This document shows, piece by piece, positions 52,841 to 60,518 of a stretch of 64,000 bases of DNA; position 1 is the stretch's first letter, and each line of letters opens with the position of its first letter. The stretch spans positions 1 to 64,000 of the forward strand of contig FOEZ01000012.1 in NCBI GenBank assembly GCA_900110595.1, read 5' to 3'. The position numbers and the translations under genes were made by a program. Origin of the DNA: Arthrobacter sp. OV608 (lineage in GTDB: Bacteria > Actinomycetota > Actinomycetes > Actinomycetales > Micrococcaceae). A model generated the notes under the pieces. It ran no database searches. It saw nothing but the letters and a program-made list of their open reading frames with translations, and had not been told where the DNA came from.

Positions 52841-53899
52841 CTAGCGGGAAGGGCTCCGCTTGGCCCCTGGTCCCACAGCAGCCTCCCCTGCAGCTGGTAC
52901 CGCAATGTGCCTGGCAGTTGCGCCTGCAGGGTTCCCTGGAGCATCCTTGCGGGGCGTCGGCCGGGACCTGCGCCGGGTCAGTCCCACGCCCACCAGGCAG
53001 ACCACGCCGCCTACCAGGCCCAGCGCGGTGGGGATCTCGCCGAGGAGGAGCCAGGAGATCAGGATGGTGGTGCCGGGCACCAGGTAGGTGGTGGCGGCGA
53101 GCTTGCCGGCATCGATCAAGGACAGCGCATAGGCCCAGGTGGTGAAGGCAATCGCCGTGGGAAAGACTCCGAGATACACCAGTCCCAGTGTCGCCCCCAC
53201 GGGTGCGGCCTGGACTTCGGCAACCAGTTGGCCGGTGAAGGGCAGGCAGCACAACGCGCCCACCAGTATCCCGAACCAGGTTGCCTGGGCAGCAGGAAAC
53301 TTCCGCAGTACAGGCTTCTGGATAATGACGCTGACTGCGGCGAGCACCGCGGCGAGGAGGCAGAGAAGCACACCCGCGACGTCCGCCGTCGGACTTTCCC
53401 CAGCCCGCGACGGCTGTCCGGAACTGAAAGCGATCAGGGCCACTCCGGCGAAGGCAACCAGGCTTCCGACGATGAGCCAGCGCGGAAAGCCTTCTTTGAG
53501 GAAGATCCCGGCCATCACGGCCACCAGGATCGGGTTCACGTTGATGAGCAGGGCGCTGGTCCCGGCGTCCAGCACGTGCTCCGCTGCGTTCAGCGCGACG
53601 TTGTAGCCACCGAACCACATGGCTCCATAGGCGAGGATGGGCCACCACTCGCGGCCCTTGGGAAGGAGCCGGCTCTTCAGCAGTTGCGGCAGGACCAGGA
53701 GGGACAGTATGACGGCGGCAACCGCCAACCTGCCCAGCGTCAGGGAGCCGGGGGAGAAGTGGGGGCCGATTGCACGGATGCCCACGAAGGCGGACGCCCA
53801 CAGCACCACGGTAGTAACCATGGCTGCCACTCCGAGGGCCCTGACCCTGGATGGGAGCGGCGGGGAAACGGCGGTGCTGACCGGAGAGGTTGATGGCAT
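52841..53899 (-). CDS. DMT-superfamily (EamA) permease
   Basis: 352 residues with ten membrane helices forming two EamA repeats (about 25-165 and 185-320). SRVRALGVAAMVTTVVLWASAFVGIRA and the GGxVCLVGVGLTRRRSRP end are typical. EamA proteins export metabolites or are drug/metabolite transporters. ATG 53899 is chosen; the in-frame region further up to 54139 falls inside the PHP gene and is unlikely to be coding. Ends nine bases from the metallopeptidase gene on the same strand. Confidence 0.85.
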   Translation of the reverse strand: MPSTSPVSTAVSPPLPSRVRALGVAAMVTTVVLWASAFVGIRAIGPHFSPGSLTLGRLAVAAVILSLLVLPQLLKSRLLPKGREWWPILAYGAMWFGGYNVALNAAEHVLDAGTSALLINVNPILVAVMAGIFLKEGFPRWLIVGSLVAFAGVALIAFSSGQPSRAGESPTADVAGVLLCLLAAVLAAVSVIIQKPVLRKFPAAQATWFGILVGALCCLPFTGQLVAEVQAAPVGATLGLVYLGVFPTAIAFTTWAYALSLIDAGKLAATTYLVPGTTILISWLLLGEIPTALGLVGGVVCLVGVGLTRRRSRPTPRKDAPGNPAGATARHIAVPAAGEAAVGPGAKRSPSR

Positions 53900-54002
53900 G
53901 CAGCCAATGTAACCGGGAACGGGGACGGCAGGCTGGCGGAAATCGGCCACGTCTAGCGAAGATCCTGCCAAAAAGCTGCAGGGCCGGGGCGCTGCAGTGC
54001 GG

Positions 54003-55046
54003 CTACGCTGATCCCGCCCACTCCAGCAGCCGCTCCACCGGCCAAGTGGTGATGATCCGGTCGACGGGAACGCCGTTGCGCTCAGCGCGTTCGGCGCCGT
54101 ACTGCAGGAAGTCCAGCTGGCCCGGCGCGTGGGCGTCACTGTCGATCGAGAACAGGCAGCCGGCGTCCAGGGCCAGCTGAATCAGCGCGTCCGGCGGGTC
54201 CTGGCGCTCGGGCCGGGAGTTGATCTCCACGGCCACGTTGTATTCGGCGCAGGCTGCGAACACCTCCTTGGCATCGAAGTCCGACGGCGGCCGCGTGCCC
54301 CGTGATCCCTCCACCAGCCGGCCGGTGCAGTGGCCCAGTACGTTGGTATGCGGGTCCTGGATACCGCCCAGCATGCGCTTGGTCATGGTTTTTGAATCGG
54401 CGCGAAGCTTGGAATGGACGCTCGCCACCACGATGTCCAGGCGCGCCAGGAGTTCCGGGTCCTGGTCCAGCTCGCCGGATTCAAGGATGTCCACTTCGAT
54501 GCCTGCCAGCAGTTGGGCCTTGTGGTCCTGCTGTCCGTCCAGGCCTGGGTGGTTTCCGGCATTGATGGCCTCCACCACGTCCAGCTGCTGGAGTAGGCGT
54601 TCGGCCGAGAGTCCGTTCGCGATGGTGAGGTTGGGGGAGTGGTCCGTCAGCGCCAGGTACTCCCTCCCCAGTACCCCGGCGGCCGCAACCATGAGGTCAA
54701 TGGGGGATCCGCCGTCGGACCATTCACTGTGGCTGTGGAGATCACCGCGCAGCGCCTCGCGGATGGTCGAGCCGCCGGAAGCCAAGGGCAGGGCGCCCTT
54801 TTCGCGGAGGTCGGCGAGGTAGTCCGGAACCTGGCCGTCCACAGCTTCGCGGATGACCTGGTAGGTCCGGTCGCCGATGCCCTTCATGGATTTCAGGTGG
54901 CCGCTCCGGACCCGGGCCGCCACTTCCTCCGGCGTGAGCGGGGCGATCACCGCCGCCGCTTTCCGGAAGGCCTGGACCTTGAAGGTGGCAGCGCGCCCGC
55001 GCTCCAGCCAGAAGGCAATCTCGTTGAGTGCTGCAACGGCATCCAT
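54003..55046 (-). CDS. PHP-domain protein with helix-hairpin-helix (PolX-like nuclease module)
   Basis: 347 residues. The N-terminal part (about 1-75) is an HhH-like DNA-binding region (LKSMKGIGDRTYQVIREAV). The PHP domain (about 95-330) has GDLHSHSEWSDGGSP, LALTDHSPNL and later VDILESGE and ASVHSKL, giving the metal ligands. It resembles the C-terminal PHP module and HhH of PolX but lacks the polymerase domain. Likely a nuclease/phosphoesterase, possibly in DNA repair. Start ATG 55046. It precedes the tRNA cluster on the opposite strand. Confidence 0.9.
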   Translation of the reverse strand: MDAVAALNEIAFWLERGRAATFKVQAFRKAAAVIAPLTPEEVAARVRSGHLKSMKGIGDRTYQVIREAVDGQVPDYLADLREKGALPLASGGSTIREALRGDLHSHSEWSDGGSPIDLMVAAAGVLGREYLALTDHSPNLTIANGLSAERLLQQLDVVEAINAGNHPGLDGQQDHKAQLLAGIEVDILESGELDQDPELLARLDIVVASVHSKLRADSKTMTKRMLGGIQDPHTNVLGHCTGRLVEGSRGTRPPSDFDAKEVFAACAEYNVAVEINSRPERQDPPDALIQLALDAGCLFSIDSDAHAPGQLDFLQYGAERAERNGVPVDRIITTWPVERLLEWAGSA

Positions 55047-55097
55047 CAGTCCATCTTCACCTGTTCTCCCCGCTCCGGACGGGTGTTTTGGCCGATT

Positions 55098-55126
55098 TTG
55101 GATTATTCCTGAGTAGGCCCTATAGT
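55098..55126 (+). promoter_or_regulatory. Promoter of the tRNA cluster
   Basis: -35 TTGGAT (55098-55103), 17-bp spacer, -10 TATAGT (55121-55126, five of six to consensus). It lies 85 bp before tRNA-Glu. A GTTCGGA/TCCGAAC pair (55138-55144, 55196-55202) flanks the leader. Confidence 0.7.
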
Positions 55127-55210
55127 TTTAGAGTCCAGTTCGGAGAAACGCAAAGGACAAAGACGGAAAGCCTCGCTTGACGCCTTTTATTTTGTTCCGA
55201 ACGGGTTCTG

Positions 55211-55283
55211 GCCCCCATCGTCTAGCGGCCTAGGACACCGCCCTTTCACGGCGGCGGCACGGGTTCGAATCCCGTTGGGGGTA
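55211..55283 (+). tRNA. tRNA-Glu (anticodon TTC)
   Basis: 73 nt. Acceptor GCCCCCA pairs with TGGGGGT, anticodon stem CCGCC/GGCGG with loop CTTTCAC gives anticodon TTC, TPsiC arm CGGGTTCGAATCCCG. The discriminator A is followed by CGC, so CCA is not encoded. Confidence 0.97.
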
Positions 55284-55373
55284 CGCAAGGAACTGGTCAA
55301 ACAGGCAGAAAATGTCTGGTAGGCTGGAAGCCTTGAAAAAAGCGGTAGAGATACTGTGAAGCAAGAAACGCAA

Positions 55374-55447
55374 GGCCCTGTAGCGCAGTTGGTTAGCGCG
55401 CCGCCCTGTCACGGCGGAGGTCGCGGGTTCAAGTCCCGTCAGGGTCG
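55374..55447 (+). tRNA. tRNA-Asp (anticodon GTC)
   Basis: 74 nt. Acceptor GGCCCTG with CAGGGTC, anticodon stem CCGCC/GGCGG around CTGTCAC (anticodon GTC), TPsiC arm CGGGTTCAAGTCCCG. The CCA end is not encoded. Confidence 0.97.
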
Positions 55448-55495
55448 CTCTGATTGTTGGAAGCAATTCCGGCTTTCATGGTGACTGGTCACCTA

Positions 55496-55571
55496 GGCTC
55501 TGTAGCTCAGTTGGTAGAGCGTTCGACTGAAAATCGAAAGGTCACCGGATCGACGCCGGTCGGAGCCACCA
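55496..55571 (+). tRNA. tRNA-Phe (anticodon GAA), CCA encoded
   Basis: 76 nt including an encoded CCA (55569-55571). Acceptor GGCTCTG/CGGAGCC, D-arm GCTCAGTTGGTAGAGC, anticodon loop CTGAAAA giving GAA, TPsiC arm CCGGATCGACGCCGG. The anticodon stem TCGA/TCGA is intact. Unlike its two neighbours, its 3' CCA is genomic. Confidence 0.96.
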
Positions 55572-55576
55572 CTGGG

Positions 55577-55613
55577 AAGCATCAGTTCTTCGGAACTGGT
55601 GCTTTTCTTCTTT
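55577..55613 (+). terminator. Intrinsic terminator after the tRNA cluster
   Basis: AGCATCAGTTC pairs with GAACTGGTGCT (one G-U) around a UUCG tetraloop (55578-55603), followed by TTTTCTTCTTT. A strong classical terminator. Confidence 0.93.
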
Positions 55614-55800
55614 AACCCGGTGCCCGCATGAGGGTTAGGGGATCCCGCACCCGGTTTAACTGCCGTCCCCGCACTTTTCGCAGTGGGCTCTGCCGAAGTC
55701 CTGGTCTTGTTCGCAAAACCTTGCCTTGATGGTTCGGATCCGCGAACAAGGCTCGGACTTCCTTGCCTACGCCATCTCAGCCCGCGGCCAGGGGTGCCCC

Positions 55801-56000
55801 CGTCCTGTGCCTGCCCATATCCTGCCCACGTCCGGCGCTGCCCCACATCCTGCGCCTGCCCATATCCTGCCCACGTCCGGCGCTGCCCCCCGTCCTGCGC
55901 TGCCCCGCGTCCTGCCTGCCCATATCCTGCCCCCGGCCTACGCTGCCCCCGTCCTGCCCTGCCTCCGTCCTGCGCCACCCATATCCTGCCTGGGGCCAGC
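55801..56000. repeat. Intergenic tandem repeat, 15-bp period
   Basis: About 13 degenerate units of 15 bp, each with a TCCTGC-type core followed by a TGCCC-like half. Anchor CCCATATCCTGCC recurs at 55814, 55859, 55919 and 55978, spaced 45, 60 and 59 bp, i.e. three or four units per superunit. The minus strand is G-rich with clustered GGG/GGGG runs (GCAGGATATGGGCAGG). No spacer sequences, so it is not a CRISPR. Confidence 0.8.
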
Positions 56001-56236
56001 GCCGCCTCCCTGCCGGGGCCCGCGACGATGCACCCGGTTCCGGACAAAACACCGTGGCGTGCGCGGGGGAATTGTCCGGATGCGGGTGTTGAGTGAAGTA
56101 CATCGCGCCTGTCCAGGTGCGATTGGCCACATTCCCGGCGGGCCCGGTCATGCCGCAGCAAACGCCGCACAGAAAAATTTGACTGACCTTTGAAACATTT
56201 GACTCCCGCCAAACCGTTGTGGCACGCGCGCGCCTT

Positions 56237-56258
56237 GGGTAATGTAAGCGCTTGCGCA
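56237..56258. promoter_or_regulatory. LacI-type operator upstream of GH68 gene
   Basis: The core ATGTAAGCGCTTGCGCA (56242-56258) matches the LacI/CcpA-type consensus WTGNAANCGNWNNCW except the last base. The flanking GGGTAATG is shared with the operator at 62347-62367 read on the minus strand. It lies about 250 bp before the levansucrase start, implying a long leader or an upstream promoter. Confidence 0.75.
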
Positions 56259-56511
56259 GTCGAGCAGCGGACACAGATTCCGGGCAGGAAACACGTTTTG
56301 AAATGCATCAGGAAAGCTGCCTAGCGTGGAGGCCGGCCAGGAAAGCACAACGCTCCTGGGCCACTTCTACGGGGACTACCCAACCCCGTTCCCCTCGATA
56401 CAAAGGCGTCCCCCATAACGCCTGCAGTGTTGTTGGGGCCGCCGGAGTTCGAAGGACCAGGGCATCAGCCCGTCTTCCACGAACAGTTTCAACTCCGCGA
56501 GAAGAGCAAAA

Positions 56512-58110
56512 ATGCACAAGCACCCCCGAACCCCCCGGTTGCTGCGGTGGCGTCCTGCCGCCGCAGCACTGGCGACGGCCGTAGCGGCCTCGGCCTTCCT
56601 GGCCGTTCCCTCCGCACAGGCCAACGAGCCGGCGGATCCGCCGGCCAGCCAGCAACTGCCGGCCCCGACCCCCGGCTTCGCGCTCCCCACGGAACACACC
56701 CAGCAGGCCTTCGACCCGGCGTCGGACTTCACGTCCAAGTGGACCCGCGCCGACGCCAAGCAGATCATGGCCCAGAGCGATCCCACCGTCGCGCCCGGCC
56801 AGAACTCCATGAGCCCCGATGTTTCCATGCCGGAAATCCCCGAGGACTTCCCGGCCATGAATGACGATGTCTGGGTCTGGGACACCTGGTCCCTGACGGA
56901 CGAGAACGCCAACCAGATCAGCTACAAGGGCTGGGACGTCGTCTTCTCCCTGGTGGCCGACCGCCACGCCGGCTACGGCTTCGACCAGCGCCACTGGAAC
57001 GCCCGCATCGGCTACTTCTTCCGCAAAACGAACGCGGACCCGGCCAAGGACAAGTGGAACTACGGCGGACACCTCTTTACCGAGGGGTCATCCATCGGGA
57101 ACACGGAGTGGTCCGGTTCCACCCGCCTGATGCAGGGCAACCACGTGAACGTGTTTTACACGGCCACTACGTTCCATGACATTGCGGAGCGCAACGCAGG
57201 CGGCGGCGGGATCGCTAACGATGCGGCCATCGCCAAGGCCCTGGGCAACATCCACGCCGACCAGAACGGCGTCACCTTCGACGGCTTCGAGCACACCAAG
57301 CTGCTGGAACCGGACGGAACGATGTACCAGACCAAGGCCCAGAACCCGGGCTTTGCCTTCCGCGACCCGTACACGTTTGCCGATCCCGCCCACCCGGGCA
57401 AGACCTTTATGGTCTTTGAGGGCAACACCGCCGGCAACCGTGGCGAATACCAGTGCAAGGGCGAGGACCTGGGTTACCAGCCGGGCGACCCGCAGGCCGA
57501 AAACGTCAACGACGTCCAGAACAGCGGCGCGCACTACCAGACCGCCAATGTGGGCCTGGCCGTGGCGGACAACAAGGACCTGACCAAGTGGTCCTTCCTG
57601 CCGCCCATCCTCTCCGCCAACTGCGTGAACGACCAGACTGAGCGCCCGCAGATCTTCATCCAGAACGAAAACGGCAAGAACAAGTACTACCTGTACACGA
57701 TCAGCCACCAGTTCACCTACGCCGCAGGCATGCGCGGCCCGGACGGCGTCTACGGCTTCGTGGGCGACGGCGTCCGTTCCGACTTCCAGCCGGTCAACAA
57801 CAGCGGCCTGGCCCTCGGTTCCCCGACCGACCTGAACCTGCCCGCAAACAACCCGAGCGGGACCATCTCCGGCCAGCAGAACGGCCGGCAGTTCCAGGCC
57901 TACTCGCACTACGTGCAGCCGGGCGGCCTGGTGCAGTCGTTCATCGACAACGTCAACGGGGTGCGCGGCGGCTCGCTGTCCCCGACCGTCAAGATCAATT
58001 TCAAGAACGGCGTGACCCAGGTTGACCGCAGCTTCGGCCAGAACGGGCTTGGCCCCTTCGGCTACCTGCCCACCAACGTCAAGGTTGGCGGCGAAGGCCT
58101 CTACAAATAG
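56512..58110 (+). CDS. Secreted GH68 levansucrase/invertase
   Basis: 532 residues with a signal peptide (about 1-42, ending SAQA-NEP). The GH68 five-bladed propeller carries the nucleophile Asp124 in VWDTWSLTD, the transition-state stabiliser Asp285 in FRDPYTF and the acid/base Glu377 in QTERPQIF. It hydrolyses sucrose outside the cell and transfers fructose to make levan or fructo-oligosaccharides. The ribosome site GCGAGAAGAGCAAAA precedes the ATG at 56512. Monocistronic, with a LacI-type operator upstream. Whether it favours levan formation or hydrolysis cannot be read. Confidence 0.95.
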   Translation: MHKHPRTPRLLRWRPAAAALATAVAASAFLAVPSAQANEPADPPASQQLPAPTPGFALPTEHTQQAFDPASDFTSKWTRADAKQIMAQSDPTVAPGQNSMSPDVSMPEIPEDFPAMNDDVWVWDTWSLTDENANQISYKGWDVVFSLVADRHAGYGFDQRHWNARIGYFFRKTNADPAKDKWNYGGHLFTEGSSIGNTEWSGSTRLMQGNHVNVFYTATTFHDIAERNAGGGGIANDAAIAKALGNIHADQNGVTFDGFEHTKLLEPDGTMYQTKAQNPGFAFRDPYTFADPAHPGKTFMVFEGNTAGNRGEYQCKGEDLGYQPGDPQAENVNDVQNSGAHYQTANVGLAVADNKDLTKWSFLPPILSANCVNDQTERPQIFIQNENGKNKYYLYTISHQFTYAAGMRGPDGVYGFVGDGVRSDFQPVNNSGLALGSPTDLNLPANNPSGTISGQQNGRQFQAYSHYVQPGGLVQSFIDNVNGVRGGSLSPTVKINFKNGVTQVDRSFGQNGLGPFGYLPTNVKVGGEGLYK

Positions 58111-58273
58111 ACTGCGGCACCTGCCGCGCAGCCGCTGAAACCGGCGGCACCGCTCAGGCGGGGATGTCCTTGGGGGCGTCCCCGCCTGGGTCCTTTAACA
58201 CTGGCGGCAGGGTATCCAGCACATCGAAGCAGCCAGGGGATAGGGTTGGGATCAACAGAAGGGGGAGTGCCTG

Positions 58274-58729
58274 ATGGAATACCAGAACCCACAACCCAGC
58301 CAGGGCAGCCACGCAGTGCCGGCTCCGGTTCCCGTGCCCGGCCTTGGCCGCACCGTAATCTCCGAAACCGCAGTAGCCAAGGTGGCAGGAATTGCCGCCC
58401 GCGCCATCCCCGGCGTTTACTCGCTGGGCTCCGGACCGTCACGAGCCCTGGGAGCCATCCGCGACGCCGTCGGAAGTTCAGACCATGCCGCCGGGGTCCA
58501 CGCCGAAGTGGGCGAAACGCAGGTGGCCGTGGACATCAGCCTGGTGGCAAGCTACGGGACGCCGCTGCATTCCCTGGCAAATGAGGTCCGAGCGGCGGTC
58601 TACCGGGCCGTCGAGGAACTGGTGGGGCTGCAGGTGATCGAGGTGAACGTCGAAATCACCGATGTCTATGTCCCGCCGCCGGTCAAACCCAGCCTTTCCG
58701 GGCCCGCGGAACGGGAGGCACTGCTGTGA
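58274..58729 (+). CDS. Asp23/Gls24-family envelope stress protein (copy 1)
   Basis: 151 residues. The Asp23 domain (about 28-130) opens GRTVISETAVAKVAGIAARAIPGVYSLG and contains AVDISLVASYGTPLHSLANEV and NVEITDVYVP. Asp23 proteins associate with the membrane face and are linked to alkaline/cell-envelope stress. GGGGGAGTGCCTG precedes the ATG. It starts a five-gene run in which each gene overlaps the next (GTGA here), including a second Asp23 and two AmaP-like membrane proteins. Confidence 0.92.
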   Translation: MEYQNPQPSQGSHAVPAPVPVPGLGRTVISETAVAKVAGIAARAIPGVYSLGSGPSRALGAIRDAVGSSDHAAGVHAEVGETQVAVDISLVASYGTPLHSLANEVRAAVYRAVEELVGLQVIEVNVEITDVYVPPPVKPSLSGPAEREALL

Positions 58730-58917
58730 GCCTCACCGTCGCCGGCGTTGCCATCGGCGCCTTTGTCGCCTTTATGTCCCTGCAGTTCGGTTTGTGGGGC
58801 TTCCTTGTCTCCCTGCTCTTTATGGCCATCGGGGCACTCCTGGGCCGCGCGGCGGAAGGAAAATTGGACCTCCGCGGCGTCCTGGACGCCATCACCGGCC
58901 GGCGCTCGTCCTCATGA
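58726..58917 (+). CDS. Small membrane protein (DUF2273-like)
   Basis: 63 residues with two hydrophobic helices (about 4-22 and 25-43) and a basic tail LRGVLDAITGRRSSS. Small DUF2273-type membrane proteins regularly sit between Asp23 genes in actinobacteria and firmicutes. The GTG start overlaps the previous stop and its stop overlaps the next ATG (ATGA), so it is certain to be translated with them. It may anchor Asp23 to the membrane. Confidence 0.85.
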   Translation: MSLTVAGVAIGAFVAFMSLQFGLWGFLVSLLFMAIGALLGRAAEGKLDLRGVLDAITGRRSSS

Positions 58918-59294
58918 GCTCCGCCGCCCCGCTGGTCCGGGCGCAGGAGTTCAGCGGCCACAACCGCATCAGCACCCAGGCGCTGACCAGCCTTGCAAAA
59001 GCCGCCGCCGCCCAGTACCTGGGAGTGGAGGCGGAGGACGTCCGTGCGGACTGGGCGGACGACGACGGCATGCTGGCGCTGTCCCTCGTCACACCTATCA
59101 GCATCCCGCCCTTGAAAGCGGTGGCTGCCGATCCCTCGCGGGTGGACGCTGCCGGCGGCTCTATCAGGGGCCGTGCTGTCCAGGCGAAGGCACACATCCT
59201 GGCAACTGTAACTGAGCTCAGCGGAGCGCGGCTGAGCCGCGTCGATATCAGGATCAGCGGAGCAAGGATCAGCGAAGGGGGCAGGGTCCGATGA
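58914..59294 (+). CDS. Asp23/Gls24-family envelope stress protein (copy 2)
   Basis: 126 residues. NRISTQALTSLAKAAAAQYL and the strand-rich C-terminus SGARLSRVDIRISGARI match a divergent Asp23/Gls24 fold. It lacks parts of the first copy's N-terminal segment and may be a partner rather than a duplicate. It overlaps its neighbours by four bases on both sides (ATGA). ATG 58914 is fixed by that coupling. Confidence 0.8.
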   Translation: MSSAAPLVRAQEFSGHNRISTQALTSLAKAAAAQYLGVEAEDVRADWADDDGMLALSLVTPISIPPLKAVAADPSRVDAAGGSIRGRAVQAKAHILATVTELSGARLSRVDIRISGARISEGGRVR

Positions 59295-59899
59295 CGCGGA
59301 ACCAGGAAGACCAGTCGCCGGACATGGGCAGGATCCTGCGCCGCGAAACACATTCATCGCGTGCTGTGGTTGCCACCGCCGCGGCAGTCCTGGTTATTGT
59401 TTTCGCCGCCTATGGGCTCCTTGAGGCCGGCGTGCACGCGATCGGCCAGCCGGCGTGGCTGATCGAGCCGCAAGTGGCCGCCGAGCGTCTGGTGGCGCTG
59501 CCCGCCGGGATCCCGCCGCTGCTGCTGGGAGCCATCGGAGCGGTGCTGGCCATGTTCGGCCTCGTCTTTTTCCTCAACGGGATCCTGCCCGGCCGCCGTG
59601 CCCGGCACCTCCTGGCCGGCGGCCGGAATGCGGATGGTCCTGCCGTGGTGGTGGACGACGAAGTCGTGGCCTCCTCGCTGGCACGGCGGGCCAGGCTTGC
59701 CGCGAATGTCACCCCCGAACAGGTGATGGTCGTTGTCTCGCAGCGCCAGGTGGTGGTCAATGTCCGGCCCACGTCGGGGGTGCCAGTGGATCCCGATGCC
59801 GTGCTCGCAGCCGTTGGAAGCGAACTTGCTGCCATGGCACTGAGCCCGTCCCCCGAGGTGCATGTCAACGTGGCCCAATCCGGAGTCATCGGCGCATGA
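59291..59899 (+). CDS. AmaP/DUF6286-like membrane protein (envelope stress operon)
   Basis: 202 residues. Two hydrophobic helices (about 25-45 and 75-97) are followed by a soluble domain (about 110-200; VVVDDEVVASSLARRARLAA and VVVNVRPTSGVPVDPDAV). Proteins of this kind act as membrane anchors for Asp23 (AmaP) in firmicutes and have counterparts in actinobacterial clusters. Four-base overlaps on both sides. Confidence 0.75.
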   Translation: MTRNQEDQSPDMGRILRRETHSSRAVVATAAAVLVIVFAAYGLLEAGVHAIGQPAWLIEPQVAAERLVALPAGIPPLLLGAIGAVLAMFGLVFFLNGILPGRRARHLLAGGRNADGPAVVVDDEVVASSLARRARLAANVTPEQVMVVVSQRQVVVNVRPTSGVPVDPDAVLAAVGSELAAMALSPSPEVHVNVAQSGVIGA

Positions 59900-60507
59900 A
59901 CAGCACACCCACCCTGCTCAACCGGATCCTGATCGCCATCCTGGGCCTGAAGATGCTGGCCATCGGCGTCCTGTTGGTACTGCTGGCTTCCGTCCCGGCC
60001 GTTGCTTCCTGGTGGCATTCCTGGTCCGCGGGCGTCTGGGCCGGCATCAACCAGGCATTCAACGCCACACGGTTCCCGGGCCGGCCCCAAAGCTGGTTGT
60101 GGGTCCTCGTGGCCCTGGCCCTGCTGGTCCTGATCGCGCTCATGGTGGCCTGGGTGGCCCAGCAAGGAAAAGGCCGGGCCAACCTCCTGGCCCTGGAATA
60201 CGATCCCGGTGACGTCCCCGGCGATGTGCGGATCGGCGGGGGAGTGGCGGAGCAAGCCCTGAAGCACGCACTCGCGAACCGTCCGGACCTGGCCGGCGCC
60301 ACTGTGACCACCTATAACGTCAAGGGCAGCCCGGCCCTCAAGGTCCGCCTGCTCCCGCGACAGGGAGTGGCGCCGCACCTGCTCGCCGACGAGGTGTACG
60401 CCCTGGTGGCCGCACTGGAGGCCGTGGTGGGGAAACGGATTCCGGTGCTGATCCACATTGGAGCCGGGGCGCGGACGCGCTTCAGCAGGGCAGAGCGCGT
60501 CCGCTGA
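59896..60507 (+). CDS. AmaP-like alkaline shock membrane anchor protein
   Basis: 203 residues. Two membrane helices (about 12-37 and 67-90, separated by a Trp-rich loop WWHSWSAGVWAG) and a cytoplasmic domain (about 100-190; GDVRIGGGVAEQALKHALANR, LLPRQGVAPHLLADEVYALV) match AmaP-like proteins that anchor Asp23. Its ATG overlaps the previous stop (ATGA). Last gene of the operon, 11 bp before the convergent GH13 gene. Confidence 0.8.
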   Translation: MNSTPTLLNRILIAILGLKMLAIGVLLVLLASVPAVASWWHSWSAGVWAGINQAFNATRFPGRPQSWLWVLVALALLVLIALMVAWVAQQGKGRANLLALEYDPGDVPGDVRIGGGVAEQALKHALANRPDLAGATVTTYNVKGSPALKVRLLPRQGVAPHLLADEVYALVAALEAVVGKRIPVLIHIGAGARTRFSRAERVR

Positions 60508-60518
60508 CCAGGCTGGTC

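Larger units (their letters stand above)
55614..56511. other. About 0.9 kb non-coding region with tandem repeat and operator
   Basis: No reliable gene between the tRNA terminator and the GH68 gene. It contains the 15-bp-period repeat (55801-56000), a LacI-type operator (56242-56258), and an unusually long upstream region for the levansucrase. Several long reading frames exist on both strands only because of base composition; none has a ribosome site or a recognisable family. Confidence 0.6.

Noticed and set aside
55801..56000. CRISPR array
   Set aside because: Repeat units are directly adjacent, degenerate, 15 bp, with no spacers and no cas genes.
55493..56308. Long reading frames on both strands through the 15-bp repeat, including a repetitive Gly/Arg/Gln-rich protein
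   Set aside because: All frames stay open because the DNA is GC-rich and periodic; no ribosome site, no domain, and the minus frame overlaps the tRNA-Phe gene.
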